The notes beneath the pieces are model-generated. The model did no database searches. It was not told the DNA's origin and saw nothing but the letters and a program-made list of their open reading frames with translations. Below, piece after piece: positions 42,501-50,187 of a stretch of DNA of 64,000 nt. Source of the DNA: Curvibacter microcysteis (GTDB lineage: Bacteria > Pseudomonadota > Gammaproteobacteria > Burkholderiales > Burkholderiaceae_C); contig NZ_JAQSIO010000001.1 of NCBI RefSeq assembly GCF_028649455.1, positions 124,001-188,000 on the forward strand. The letters are read 5' to 3'. How positions within the stretch are numbered: the first letter of the stretch is position 1; every line of letters begins with the position of its first letter. Made by a program: the position numbers and the translations under genes.

Positions 42501-43171
42501 CCAGCAAACGCACCAGGATCGCGCAGCAGCACAAAGGCATAGGGCACGACCAGCATCAGCAGCCACAAAGGCTGGGTCCAGACCTGCAGCCGGCTGATCA
42601 CCGACACCCCATGGGTCACCAGCGGGATCACCACCAAAGCACAAATCAGGTAGCCCCAGGAGGGTGGAATGCCCAGCGCCAGCTCCAGCGCGTAGGCCAT
42701 GACAGCGGCCTCGAGCGCAAAAAAGATGAAGGTGAAGGACGCGTAGATCAGCGAGGTCAGGGTCGAGCCGATGTAGCCAAACCCAGCGCCCCGGGTCAGC
42801 AAATCCATGTCCACCCCGTAGCGCGCGGCGTACACGCTGATGGGCAGCCCGGCCAGGAAGATCACCAGCCCGGTCGCCAAAATGGCCCAAAACGCGTTCA
42901 AAAACCCGTATTGCACCAGCAAGGTGGCGCCCACCGCCTCCAGGATCAGGAAGGACGCCGCGCCAAACGCGGTGTTGGCGACCCGGAACACCGACCAGCG
43001 CCGAAAGCGCTGCGGCGCAAAACGCAGGGCGTAATCCTCCAGGGTCTCGCTGGCCACCCAGCTGTTGTAGTCACGCCGGATCTTGACCACCTGCTGGGGC
43101 GCGGCCTCGGCGGGCGCGCCCACCCCGTCCCCTTCAGGGGCGGCGGCAACGATGGGGGGAATGGCCCTCAT
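39545..43171 (-). CDS. Hybrid sensor: NCS1-type permease fused to histidine kinase and receiver
   Basis: A 1208-residue membrane protein. Residues about 45-510 are a complete NCS1 (purine/cytosine/allantoin permease) domain, with VANTAFGAASFLILEAVGAT, YGVDMDLLTRGAGFGYIGS and INVTNAYAGSLAWSNFF among its helices. A Cys-rich block follows (about 527-567: CVICEREY, HCPAYRGPICSLCC, CGDLC), then more helices (about 585-690) and a coiled coil. The kinase H box is AISHELRTPLNSILGYAQ (His about 728), with N, G1 and G2 boxes (INLLGNAIKF, DTGPGM, GAGLGL). A receiver domain (about 963-1085, FMDLAMPGIDGW) and a helical tail close the protein. The permease part probably binds a nitrogenous ligand and signals to the coupled response regulator. 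ATG 43171. Confidence 0.9.
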   Translation of the reverse strand: MRAIPPIVAAAPEGDGVGAPAEAAPQQVVKIRRDYNSWVASETLEDYALRFAPQRFRRWSVFRVANTAFGAASFLILEAVGATLLVQYGFLNAFWAILATGLVIFLAGLPISVYAARYGVDMDLLTRGAGFGYIGSTLTSLIYASFTFIFFALEAAVMAYALELALGIPPSWGYLICALVVIPLVTHGVSVISRLQVWTQPLWLLMLVVPYAFVLLRDPGAFAGITHYGGESGGHVGFDLHLFGAASTVGIALITQMGEQADYLRFMPRPDPARRWRWWAGVLAGGPGWVLVGVAKMLGGASLAYLAITHMVPPDRAVDPNQMYLAAYEYVFPNYGWAVAATAIFVVLSQLKINVTNAYAGSLAWSNFFSRVTHSHPGRVVWVVFNTLIAFMLMEMNVFEALGDVLGLYSNIAIAWMMTVVADLVINKPLGLSPPGIEFKRAHLYDINPVGVGAMALASALSISSHLGLFGPTAQAFSALIALGTALVTSPLLAWATGGRYYIARQPEPDTVPDGASGNGAYLGSSLRRCVICEREYESPDMAHCPAYRGPICSLCCTLDARCGDLCKPHASLSTQWSSALRWVLPRGIWPYLDTGLSHFLLLALIIVPVLATVFGLLYHQELRTLSELVPGLSLGQGALRSGFLKAYMAMLVIAGIVAWWLVLAHKSRQVAQEESNRQTRLLMREIELHRQTDEALQTARQVAERARQQADQANQAKSRYISAISHELRTPLNSILGYAQLMGEDAGVPPHRKQAVNVIRRGGEHLLGLIEGTLDIARIESGKMTLEVRPMRFADCVNDVAALFDLQAAAKGLRFQFEARGELPEAVRADEKRLRQILINLLGNAIKFTSRGQVSFRVRHQREMATLEIEDTGPGMSAAELQQIFEPFARGNTASAGSGGAGLGLTIAKMLTDLMGGELTVDSTPGQGSVFRVRLFLPEVPAHTVAGPSAQAPAHAPRSGYEGRRRRLLVVDNEEPDRELLVQLLQPLGFELRTAASGHDALDLLAAGYQPDAVFMDLAMPGIDGWETVRRLRAAGHTEARVAIVSANAFDKGLDNDVGIASEDFLVKPVRHTELLDWLERRLSLVWQRGSAEAAEPRVPERSATVAATLSAGADEVPALAREFLPGSEAPTKPQWPSAARLKTLLEAVNLGYYRGVMNGLADIERHEPACTAWVEAWRLMARQFQFERLAEEIARQSQSPTEPHRP

Positions 43172-43411
43172 GGGTGGTGAGCTCCGTGGCTGCAAACAAA
43201 CAGGGGCGCCCAGGTGGTGGCGCACGGCGCCACGGACACGGTGGCATCGCACCGCTTCGGTGCAGCATTCGTGCCAAAACGCGCCAGGGGCGCCACGATG
43301 CCCTGCAAAAGCCCAGTCTTTTTTGCGTTCCCGGGAACTTGTGGGGTCTGACCGAACACAATAAGGGACTTCCCCTGTTACAAAACCCTTTTGGGACCTT
43401 GTCGACGCCCC

Positions 43412-43774
43412 ATGCGCTTGTTGCTCGCTTACCTGCTGTCCGTGCTGCTGCTGACCGCCGCCTTGTTTCAGGGTGAAGCGACCGCCGTGGTCTGGAGCGA
43501 CGAGCCCGACACCCCGTTGATGGGCGACGTCCTGGCCGAAGCCTCGCCCTGCGAAGTGCTGACCGCCGAGCCCGATGTGCTGGAAGAAGCCCTTCGCGTC
43601 AGCATCCAGCTGTACCAACCCCCAGTCACCAACGACGACCGCACCGAGCTGTTCTGGAGCCCGGTCGCCGATCCTGAGCCCCCACGCGCCAGCGTGCCGG
43701 TGGCCGAAACCCACCCGCTGCAGTCGCGGCCGGTCTGGCCCCAGCCCCTGCTGCGCCCCCCGCGCCAAGCCTGA
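43412..43774 (+). CDS. Small exported protein of unknown function, upstream of the efflux operon
   Basis: A 120-residue protein starting at ATG 43412 with a clear signal peptide (MRLLLAYLLSVLLLTAALFQG). The mature part is acidic at first (WSDEPDTPLMGDVLAE; one Cys) and Pro rich at the end. It is not recognised. It precedes the outer-membrane component of the RND pump by about 210 bp on the same strand, so a role in metal sensing or binding in the periplasm is possible but unsupported. Divergent from the hybrid kinase across 240 bp that should hold both promoters. Confidence 0.55.
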   Translation: MRLLLAYLLSVLLLTAALFQGEATAVVWSDEPDTPLMGDVLAEASPCEVLTAEPDVLEEALRVSIQLYQPPVTNDDRTELFWSPVADPEPPRASVPVAETHPLQSRPVWPQPLLRPPRQA

Positions 43775-43983
43775 GCCGCCCCTGCGGCCCGCCCAGCCTG
43801 ACCCCGTCCGGCTGCGCGTTCTCCCCACCTTGATCTGGATGTCCCCCCGCGGTTACAACCGCTTGCAAGGGCATCGGCCAACGCCTTGGCGCTGATGCGC
43901 CTCACCACGCCCGCCACCGGCCTTTCGCCTGGCGTGCGGGCCTGCTCCCATTTTTTGTTTGCTGCCCCCAGGGCTGCCTCACC

Positions 43984-45381
43984 ATGACCTCACAAGCGAA
44001 CGTCCTCCTCTTGGCGAACACCCGGCCCTCGCGCCTGGCCCCGACCTGGGCCTTGTCGCTGCTGACCGCCGCCTGCCTGGCCTGGAGCCTGCCGAGCCAC
44101 GCCCAAAGCCCCAGCATGCCGGCCGCCCAGGCGCCCAGCGCTGACCTGCTGACCCTGCCCCAGGCCCCGACCGAGGCCCGCCCTGCCGCCGAGTCCGGCA
44201 CGGGCGCGGCGCTGACGCTGGAGCAGCTGACCCGCACCGTGCTGGCCCACAACCCCGAGCTGCTGGCCGCCCAACGCGCCCGCAACACGGCCGCCGCCGG
44301 GGTGATCAGCGCTGGCGCACTGCCCAACCCCAAGCTGGAATGGTCGGGCGGCCGCAACAACGCCCGGCTGGCTTCGGCCACACCGGGTCAGGTGCAAAGC
44401 TGGGCTTTGGCACAGCTGATTGAAAACCCCAGCCTGCGCAGCGCCCGCCAGGACGCCGCCCGCGCTGGCGAACGCAGCACGGCCGAGCAAATCGAGCAAA
44501 CCCGCAACGAGCTGATCAGCCAGGTCCACCTGCGCGCCTACGAGGCCTTGCTGCGCCGCGCCGAGGCCGCGGCGGCCCAAGAGTCGGTGCTGTTGCTGGA
44601 GCAGGTGCGCGAGCGGGTGCGCCTGCGCGTGGACAGCGGCGAAGCGCCGCGCTACGAAATGATCAAGGCCGACGCTGAAATCATCAACGCCCGCCAGCGC
44701 CAGCAGAACGCCTCGCTGCAAGCCGAACAGGCCCTGCTGACCCTGAACCGCCTGGCCGCCGGCCAACTGCCTGCCCGCTGGAGCCTGCAAGGCTCGCTGG
44801 ACGACGATCCTGGCCTGCCCGGCCTGGAAGAAACCCGCGTGCGCGCTGAGCAATTCAACCCCGAACTGCGCGCCCTGCAAGCCGAGGTCAACCGCGCCCA
44901 GGCCCGCCTGGCCGAGGCCAAGGCCAGCCGGCTGCCGGGCGTGGAGCTGCGCTACAGCCAGACGCGCGACCCCGAGATCCGCCAGCAGCAAGTGGGCGTG
45001 AGCATGCAGATTCCCTTGTTTGACCAGCGCACCGGCCCCACCGCCGAGGCCAGCTCTGAATTGGAGCGCCTGCAAGGCCGCCTGGACGGACGCCGCGCCG
45101 AGCTGCGCCAGCAGATCCTGCTGGCCTGGAAGTCGCTGGAAATCGCCCGCGTGCGCACCGAGGCCCTGAGCCTGGGCGCCGTGCGCGAAGCCGAAGCCGC
45201 GCTGCGCGTGGCCCAGGCCGCTTACCGCTTTGGCGAGCGCGGCATCCTCGACGTGCTGGACGCCCAGCGCCTGCTGCGCAGCGTGCGCGCCGACCTGCTG
45301 GAAGCACGCTACCAGCAGCAGGCCGCCCGCATCGAGCTGGAGCTGCTGGCCGCTCGCCACGCCGAAAGCTACCGGCCCTGA
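43984..45381 (+). CDS. czcC: Outer-membrane efflux protein of a heavy-metal RND pump (CzcC family)
   Basis: A 465-residue TolC-family protein. Signal peptide about residues 15-41 (SLPSHAQ). The OEP domain begins ALTLEQLTRTVLAHNPELLAAQRARNTA (around 75-100), shows the duplicated coiled-coil halves, and has QIPLFDQRTGPTAEA in the second barrel part and AYRFGERGILDVLDAQRLL near the end. It forms the outer-membrane channel of the tripartite pump encoded with the next two genes. The fusion-protein gene starts 62 bp later. Confidence 0.88.
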   Translation: MTSQANVLLLANTRPSRLAPTWALSLLTAACLAWSLPSHAQSPSMPAAQAPSADLLTLPQAPTEARPAAESGTGAALTLEQLTRTVLAHNPELLAAQRARNTAAAGVISAGALPNPKLEWSGGRNNARLASATPGQVQSWALAQLIENPSLRSARQDAARAGERSTAEQIEQTRNELISQVHLRAYEALLRRAEAAAAQESVLLLEQVRERVRLRVDSGEAPRYEMIKADAEIINARQRQQNASLQAEQALLTLNRLAAGQLPARWSLQGSLDDDPGLPGLEETRVRAEQFNPELRALQAEVNRAQARLAEAKASRLPGVELRYSQTRDPEIRQQQVGVSMQIPLFDQRTGPTAEASSELERLQGRLDGRRAELRQQILLAWKSLEIARVRTEALSLGAVREAEAALRVAQAAYRFGERGILDVLDAQRLLRSVRADLLEARYQQQAARIELELLAARHAESYRP

Positions 45382-45443
45382 GCCGGGCCCCGTCCGGCCC
45401 CAAGCCCCCCTTTTTTTCACGCTAACCCCCAGCTGAACCCAAC

Positions 45444-46667
45444 ATGTCGAACACCACACCGTCCCTGAAGTCCACCGGCCCGCTGCGCGTGGCCCGTGCC
45501 ACCGACCCCCGCCCCGCCATGCTGCGCCTGAGCCTGCTCTGCGCCGCCCTGGGCACGGCCTGGCTGCTGGTCGCCTGCGGCGCCAAGTCGGCCCCCGAAG
45601 CCGCCGCCCCGGCCCAGCGCCAAGACCCGATGGAAGTGAACATCAAGGCCGACATGGCCAAGAACTTCCAGGTGCAAAAGCTGGCCCAGGCCGACCTGGC
45701 CCCCACGCAGGACATCGCGGGCCGCATCGAGGCCAATGACCGCCTGGTGACCCGCATCGGCGCCTCCGTCACCGGCCGCGTGACCGAGGTGCTGGCCGAG
45801 GTCGGCGACCGGGTCAAGCCCGGCCAGGCCCTGGCCTATGTGGCCAGCCCCGAACTGACCACCGCCCAACTGGGCTACCTGCGCGCCAACGCGGCCAGCC
45901 AGCTGGCCGAGCGCGCGGTGGAGCGCGCACGCCAGCTGATCCAGGCCGACGTGATCGGCTCGGCCGAACTGCAACGCCGCGAATCGGAACTGTCGATTGC
46001 CCGTGCCGAGCTGCGCGCTGCCGGCGACCAGCTGCGCCTGATGGGCCTGGGCCAAGCCGCCATCGACAAGCTGCGCACCGACGGCACACTGGCCCCGCAA
46101 ACCGCCGTGCTGGCCACGCTGTCGGGCGTGGTGATCGAGCGCAAGGTCAGCTCAGGCCAGGTGGCCCAGCCGGGCGACCCGCTGTTCACCGTGGCCGACC
46201 TGGGCAATGTGTGGGTGGTGGGCGGCCTGCCGGAGCAATCGGCCCGCTCGGTGCAGCCGGGCCAGGGCGTGGAGATCGAGGTGCCTGCCTTGGGCACCAA
46301 GCGCCTGCAAGGCAAGATCGTGCAGGTGGGCGACACCGTGTCGCCTGAGACCCGCACCGTCTCCATCCGCACCCAGGTGGACAACGCCCAGCGCGAACTC
46401 AAGCCGCAAATGCTGGCCACCATGCACATCGTGGGCGCCACCCAGCGCCAGCTGGCCCTGCCCAGCGCGGCGGTGGTGCGTGAAAACGACCGCGACCACG
46501 TCTACGTCAAGACCGGAGAAGGCCAGTACCGCCTGACCCCGGTGGAGCTGGGCGCCGCCAGCGGCGCGCTGCGCCCGGTGCTCAAGGGCGTGAGCGAAGG
46601 CACCGAAGTGGTGGTCGAAGGCGCTTTCCACCTGAACAACGAGCGCAAGCGCGCTGAACTGGAGTAA
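45444..46667 (+). CDS. czcB: Periplasmic adaptor of a heavy-metal RND pump (CzcB family), lipoprotein
   Basis: A 407-residue membrane-fusion protein. WLLVACGAKS contains a lipobox, so it is anchored to the inner membrane by a lipid at that Cys (about residue 45). The barrel-sandwich halves are RIGASVTGRVTEVLAEVGDR and TLSGVVIERKVSSGQVAQPG, separated by a helical hairpin; then VADLGNVWVVGGLPEQ and VGDTVSPETRTVSIR. The N-terminal stretch before the lipobox is unusually long, and the Met at about residue 26 could be the true start. It lies 4 bp before the pump gene. Confidence 0.88.
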   Translation: MSNTTPSLKSTGPLRVARATDPRPAMLRLSLLCAALGTAWLLVACGAKSAPEAAAPAQRQDPMEVNIKADMAKNFQVQKLAQADLAPTQDIAGRIEANDRLVTRIGASVTGRVTEVLAEVGDRVKPGQALAYVASPELTTAQLGYLRANAASQLAERAVERARQLIQADVIGSAELQRRESELSIARAELRAAGDQLRLMGLGQAAIDKLRTDGTLAPQTAVLATLSGVVIERKVSSGQVAQPGDPLFTVADLGNVWVVGGLPEQSARSVQPGQGVEIEVPALGTKRLQGKIVQVGDTVSPETRTVSIRTQVDNAQRELKPQMLATMHIVGATQRQLALPSAAVVRENDRDHVYVKTGEGQYRLTPVELGAASGALRPVLKGVSEGTEVVVEGAFHLNNERKRAELE

Positions 46668-46671
46668 GGCC

Positions 46672-49600
46672 ATGATGGTTTCCATGATCCGTGCCGCGCT
46701 CAGTCAGCGGCTGGTGGTGGTCGTGCTGGCCCTGGTGCTGTGCGCCTTCGGCATGCGCGCCGCCATGCGTTTGTCGGTGGATGCCTTCCCCGACGTCACC
46801 AATGTGCAGGTGCAGGTGGCCACCGAAGCGCCGGGCCGCTCGCCCGAAGAAATTGAGCGCTTCGTCACCGTGCCCCTGGAGATCGCCATGACCGGCATGC
46901 CGGGCCTGGTCGAGATGCGCTCGCTCAACAAGAGCGGCCTGTCCATCATCACCCTGGTCTTCACCGACACCACCGACGTGTACTTTGCACGCCAATTGGT
47001 GACGGAGCGCCTGATCGAGGTCACGCCGCGCATGCCGGCGGGCATCGTGCCGGTGTTGGGGCCGGTGTCCACCGGCCTGGGCGAGGTTTACCAGTACACG
47101 CTGGAGCGGCCCGACGACGGCCAGCGCGCCCTCACGCCCGAAGAACTGTCCGAGCGCCGCAGCGTGCAGGACTGGGTGGTGCGCCCGCTGCTGCGCTCCA
47201 TCCCCGGCGTGGCTGAAATCAACTCGCAAGGCGGCTATGTGAAGCAGTACCAGGCCCTGGTCGATCCGGGCCGGCTGCGCCACTACAAGCTGTCGGTGCA
47301 GCAGGTGGTGCACGCGATTGCCAGCAACAACGCCAACGCCAGCGGCGGCATCTTGCCGCAGGTGACCGAGCAGTACCTGATCCGTGGCGTGGGCCTGATC
47401 CGCACGCTGGAGGACATAGGCAACATCGTGGTCAAGGAACAAGCCGGCGTGCCGGTCTATGTGCGCGACGTGGCCAAGGTCCAACTGGGCAGCGAAGTGC
47501 GTCAAGGCGCCATCATCAAGGGCGGCTACACCGAAGGTGTGTCGGGCATTGTGCTGATGACGCGCGGCGGCAACGCCAAGCAGGTGGTGACGCGCGTGAA
47601 GGAGCGTGTGGACGAGATCAACCGCAAGGGCATGCTGCCCGACGGCCTGCAGATCGTGCCCTACTACGACCGCACCGACCTGGTGGACTCGGCCCTGTGG
47701 ACCGTGGGCAAGGTGCTGATTGAAGGCATCTTCCTGGTGGTGGTGGTGCTGTTCGTCTTCCTGGGGGACGTGCGATCCAGTTTGATCGTGGTGGCCACGC
47801 TGGTGATCGCGCCGCTGACCACCTTTATCCTGATGAACCGCTACGGCATCTCGGCCAACCTGATGTCCTTGGGCGGGCTGGCGATTGCCATCGGCCTGAT
47901 GGTGGACGCCACCGTGGTGGTGGTGGAGAACGTGTACCACAAGCTCGGCCAGGCCGGCCCCAGCATGGGCGCGCGGGTGCGCACCATCCTGGACGCCACG
48001 GCCGAGGTGGCCACGCCCACGGTGTTTGGCATCGCCATCATCATCTTGGTGTTCCTGCCGCTGATGACGCTGCAAGGCATCGAGGGCAAGATGTTCGCGC
48101 CGCTGGCCCTGACCATTGTCATGGCCCTGGCCGTGTCGCTGGCGGTGTCGCTGATCCTGTCGCCGGTGCTGTGCGCCTACTTCCTCAAGGGCGGCTCGGA
48201 CCATGACACGCGTTTGATCGCCTTCCTGAAGCGCCACTACCTGCGCCTGCTGGACGGCGCCACGCTGCGCCACAAGCTGACGCTGGGCGTGTCGGTCGGC
48301 CTGCTGCTGGGCTCGATCGCGCTGTTCCCGCTGCTGGGCAAGTCCTTCATGCCCACCATGAAGGAAGGCGCGCTGACGCCGCAGATCAACCGCGTGCCCA
48401 GCATCTCGCTGGACGAGTCGATCCGCATGGAAATGGCGGCCATGAAGACCATCTCCGAGGTGCCGGGCGTGCGCATGGTGGTGTCCAAGCTGGGCCGGGG
48501 CGAGTCGCCCGCCGACCCCGCCGGCCCCAACGAGTCCGACCCCATCGTGCTGCTGGACCCCAAGTCCGAGCGCAGCCAGGACGAGATCGACGAGGACATC
48601 CGCCAGCGCCTGTCCACCATCCCTGGCGTGCAGATCGTGCTGTCGCAACCCATCTCCGAGCGGGTTGACGAAATGGTGACCGGCGTGCGTTCGCAGCTGG
48701 CGATCAAGGTGTTTGGCGATGAGTTGGGCGAACTCAAGCGCGTGTCCGAGCAGGTGGCGCGCATCTTGAAGAGCGTCAACGGCAGCCGCGACATCCGCAT
48801 CGAGCGACTGTCCGGCCAGCAGGCCCTGACGGTGGACATCGACCGCAAGGCGATTGCACGCCACGGCCTGAACGTGGCCGACGTGCAAGGCCTGATCGAG
48901 ACCGCCATCGGCGGCCAGGACGTGACCACGCTCTACGAGGGCGAGCGCCGCTACAGCGTGGTGGTGCGCTTCCCGGCCCATGTGCGCCAATCGGCCGAGG
49001 CCATTGGCAACACCTTGCTGACCACGCCCGACGGCGCCCAGGTGCCGCTGTACACCCTGGCCCGCATCGAGCTGGTGGACGGCCCCGCGCAGATCAGCCG
49101 TGAAAGCGGCAAGCGCCGCGTGGTGGTGGGGGCCAACGTGGAAGGCCGTGACTTGGCCGGCTTTGTGACCGAGGTGCAGCAGCGCATCGAGCGCGAAGTG
49201 CAGTTGCCTGAAGGCTATTACTTCAAGTACGGCGGCCAGTTCGAGAACATGGAGCGCGCCATGGGCACGCTGTCGGTGATCGTGCCCCTGACCATCGTGG
49301 CCATCTTCTTCCTGCTGTTCCTGCTGTTCAACTCGGTGCGCCTGGCCAGCTTGATCATCCTGGTGCTGCCCTTCGCGTCGGTGGGCGGCCTGGTCGGTCT
49401 GTTCGTCACGGGCGAGTACCTGAGCGTGCCGGCCTCGGTGGGCTTCATTGCGCTGTGGGGCATTGCGGTGCTCAACGGCGTGGTGTTGGTGACCAGCATC
49501 CGCCGCCTGCGCAACGACGGCATGGAGGTCGCCGCCGCCGTGCGTGAAGGCTGCGTGCAGCGCTTCCGCCCGGTGATGATGACCGCCACCGTGGCCTTGC

Positions 49601-49761
49601 TGGGCCTGGTGCCCTTCCTGTTCGCCACCGGCCCCGGCTCGGAGGTGCAACGCCCGCTGGCCATCGTGGTGATCGGTGGCCTGATCTCGTCCACCCTGCT
49701 GACCCTGGTGGTGCTGCCCACGCTGTACCGCTGGTTCGATGAAAAGCCCAGTGAGGCTTGA
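46672..49761 (+). CDS. czcA: Heavy-metal efflux RND pump (CzcA/CusA family)
   Basis: A 1029-residue inner-membrane proton-driven pump. The HME-RND features are VDAFPDVTNVQVQVATEAPG at the start, LVEMRSLNKSGLS, helix 4 with GLAIAIGLMVDATVVVVEN (the charged Asp and Glu of the proton relay), the central periplasmic duplication, and the final AVLNGVVLVTSIRRLR. There are about 12 membrane helices in the usual 1+5+1+5 order. Metal specificity (Co/Zn/Cd/Ni versus Cu/Ag) cannot be fixed; the relay residues look more CzcA-like. It is coupled to the adaptor gene and followed by a PII-like gene. Confidence 0.9.
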   Translation: MMVSMIRAALSQRLVVVVLALVLCAFGMRAAMRLSVDAFPDVTNVQVQVATEAPGRSPEEIERFVTVPLEIAMTGMPGLVEMRSLNKSGLSIITLVFTDTTDVYFARQLVTERLIEVTPRMPAGIVPVLGPVSTGLGEVYQYTLERPDDGQRALTPEELSERRSVQDWVVRPLLRSIPGVAEINSQGGYVKQYQALVDPGRLRHYKLSVQQVVHAIASNNANASGGILPQVTEQYLIRGVGLIRTLEDIGNIVVKEQAGVPVYVRDVAKVQLGSEVRQGAIIKGGYTEGVSGIVLMTRGGNAKQVVTRVKERVDEINRKGMLPDGLQIVPYYDRTDLVDSALWTVGKVLIEGIFLVVVVLFVFLGDVRSSLIVVATLVIAPLTTFILMNRYGISANLMSLGGLAIAIGLMVDATVVVVENVYHKLGQAGPSMGARVRTILDATAEVATPTVFGIAIIILVFLPLMTLQGIEGKMFAPLALTIVMALAVSLAVSLILSPVLCAYFLKGGSDHDTRLIAFLKRHYLRLLDGATLRHKLTLGVSVGLLLGSIALFPLLGKSFMPTMKEGALTPQINRVPSISLDESIRMEMAAMKTISEVPGVRMVVSKLGRGESPADPAGPNESDPIVLLDPKSERSQDEIDEDIRQRLSTIPGVQIVLSQPISERVDEMVTGVRSQLAIKVFGDELGELKRVSEQVARILKSVNGSRDIRIERLSGQQALTVDIDRKAIARHGLNVADVQGLIETAIGGQDVTTLYEGERRYSVVVRFPAHVRQSAEAIGNTLLTTPDGAQVPLYTLARIELVDGPAQISRESGKRRVVVGANVEGRDLAGFVTEVQQRIEREVQLPEGYYFKYGGQFENMERAMGTLSVIVPLTIVAIFFLLFLLFNSVRLASLIILVLPFASVGGLVGLFVTGEYLSVPASVGFIALWGIAVLNGVVLVTSIRRLRNDGMEVAAAVREGCVQRFRPVMMTATVALLGLVPFLFATGPGSEVQRPLAIVVIGGLISSTLLTLVVLPTLYRWFDEKPSEA

Positions 49762-49777
49762 AGACTAGGAGAACCCC

Positions 49778-50104
49778 ATGAGAGAAATCCGAGCCATCGT
49801 GCGGCCCAGCCGCCTGAACAAGCTGCGCGACGCGTTGCGCGCCATCCCGAACTTCCCGGGCGTGACCATCTTCAAGGCCGAGGGCTTCACCGCCCCGGCG
49901 GCGGTGGAGAAGCGCACGGTGAAGGAAGAGCTGACCGACTTCACGCCCAAGCTGATGGTGTGTGTGCTGTGCGACGTCGCCATGGTGGACACCATCCGCG
50001 ACGCCATCATCAGCGCCTGCCACACCGGCCAGATCGGCGACGGCCTGGTCTGGGTGGTGGACCTGGAAAGCACACACCGCATCCGCGACCACAGCCCCAT
50101 TTGA
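49778..50104 (+). CDS. PII-like signalling protein associated with metal efflux (PII-NG group)
   Basis: A 108-residue protein of the PII fold: MREIRAIVRPSRLNKLRDAL opens the first beta-alpha unit, and LMVCVLCDVAMVDTIRDAI then GQIGDGLVWVVDLES form the second with the typical GDG turn. It lacks the T-loop tyrosine context of GlnB/GlnK. A PII subgroup (PII-NG) has been described next to CzcA/CusA-type pumps, which is exactly this position (17 bp after czcA). It may adjust the pump or its expression in response to a small ligand. Followed at once by a strong terminator that closes the operon. Confidence 0.83.
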   Translation: MREIRAIVRPSRLNKLRDALRAIPNFPGVTIFKAEGFTAPAAVEKRTVKEELTDFTPKLMVCVLCDVAMVDTIRDAIISACHTGQIGDGLVWVVDLESTHRIRDHSPI

Positions 50105-50148
50105 AGGGCAACCCTGGGCCTGAGACAGGCCCGAGTGACCACCACTTT

Positions 50149-50171
50149 GGGGCCTTCGGGCCCCTTTTTTT
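50149..50171 (+). terminator. Intrinsic terminator of the efflux operon (UUCG loop)
   Basis: GGGGCC-TTCG-GGCCCC forms a 6-bp GC stem with a stable UUCG tetraloop, followed by seven T. It lies 45 bp after the PII-like gene and 17 bp before the end of the convergent peroxidase gene. Confidence 0.9.
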
Positions 50172-50187
50172 GGGCTTGACTTTGGAC

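Noticed and set aside
39554-43180. 1208-codon open frame on the plus strand
   Set aside because: Antisense to the NCS1-kinase hybrid; no domain resemblance.
46582-49650. 1022-codon open frame on the minus strand
   Set aside because: Antisense to czcA; composed of His/Gln/Asp-rich shadow sequence.
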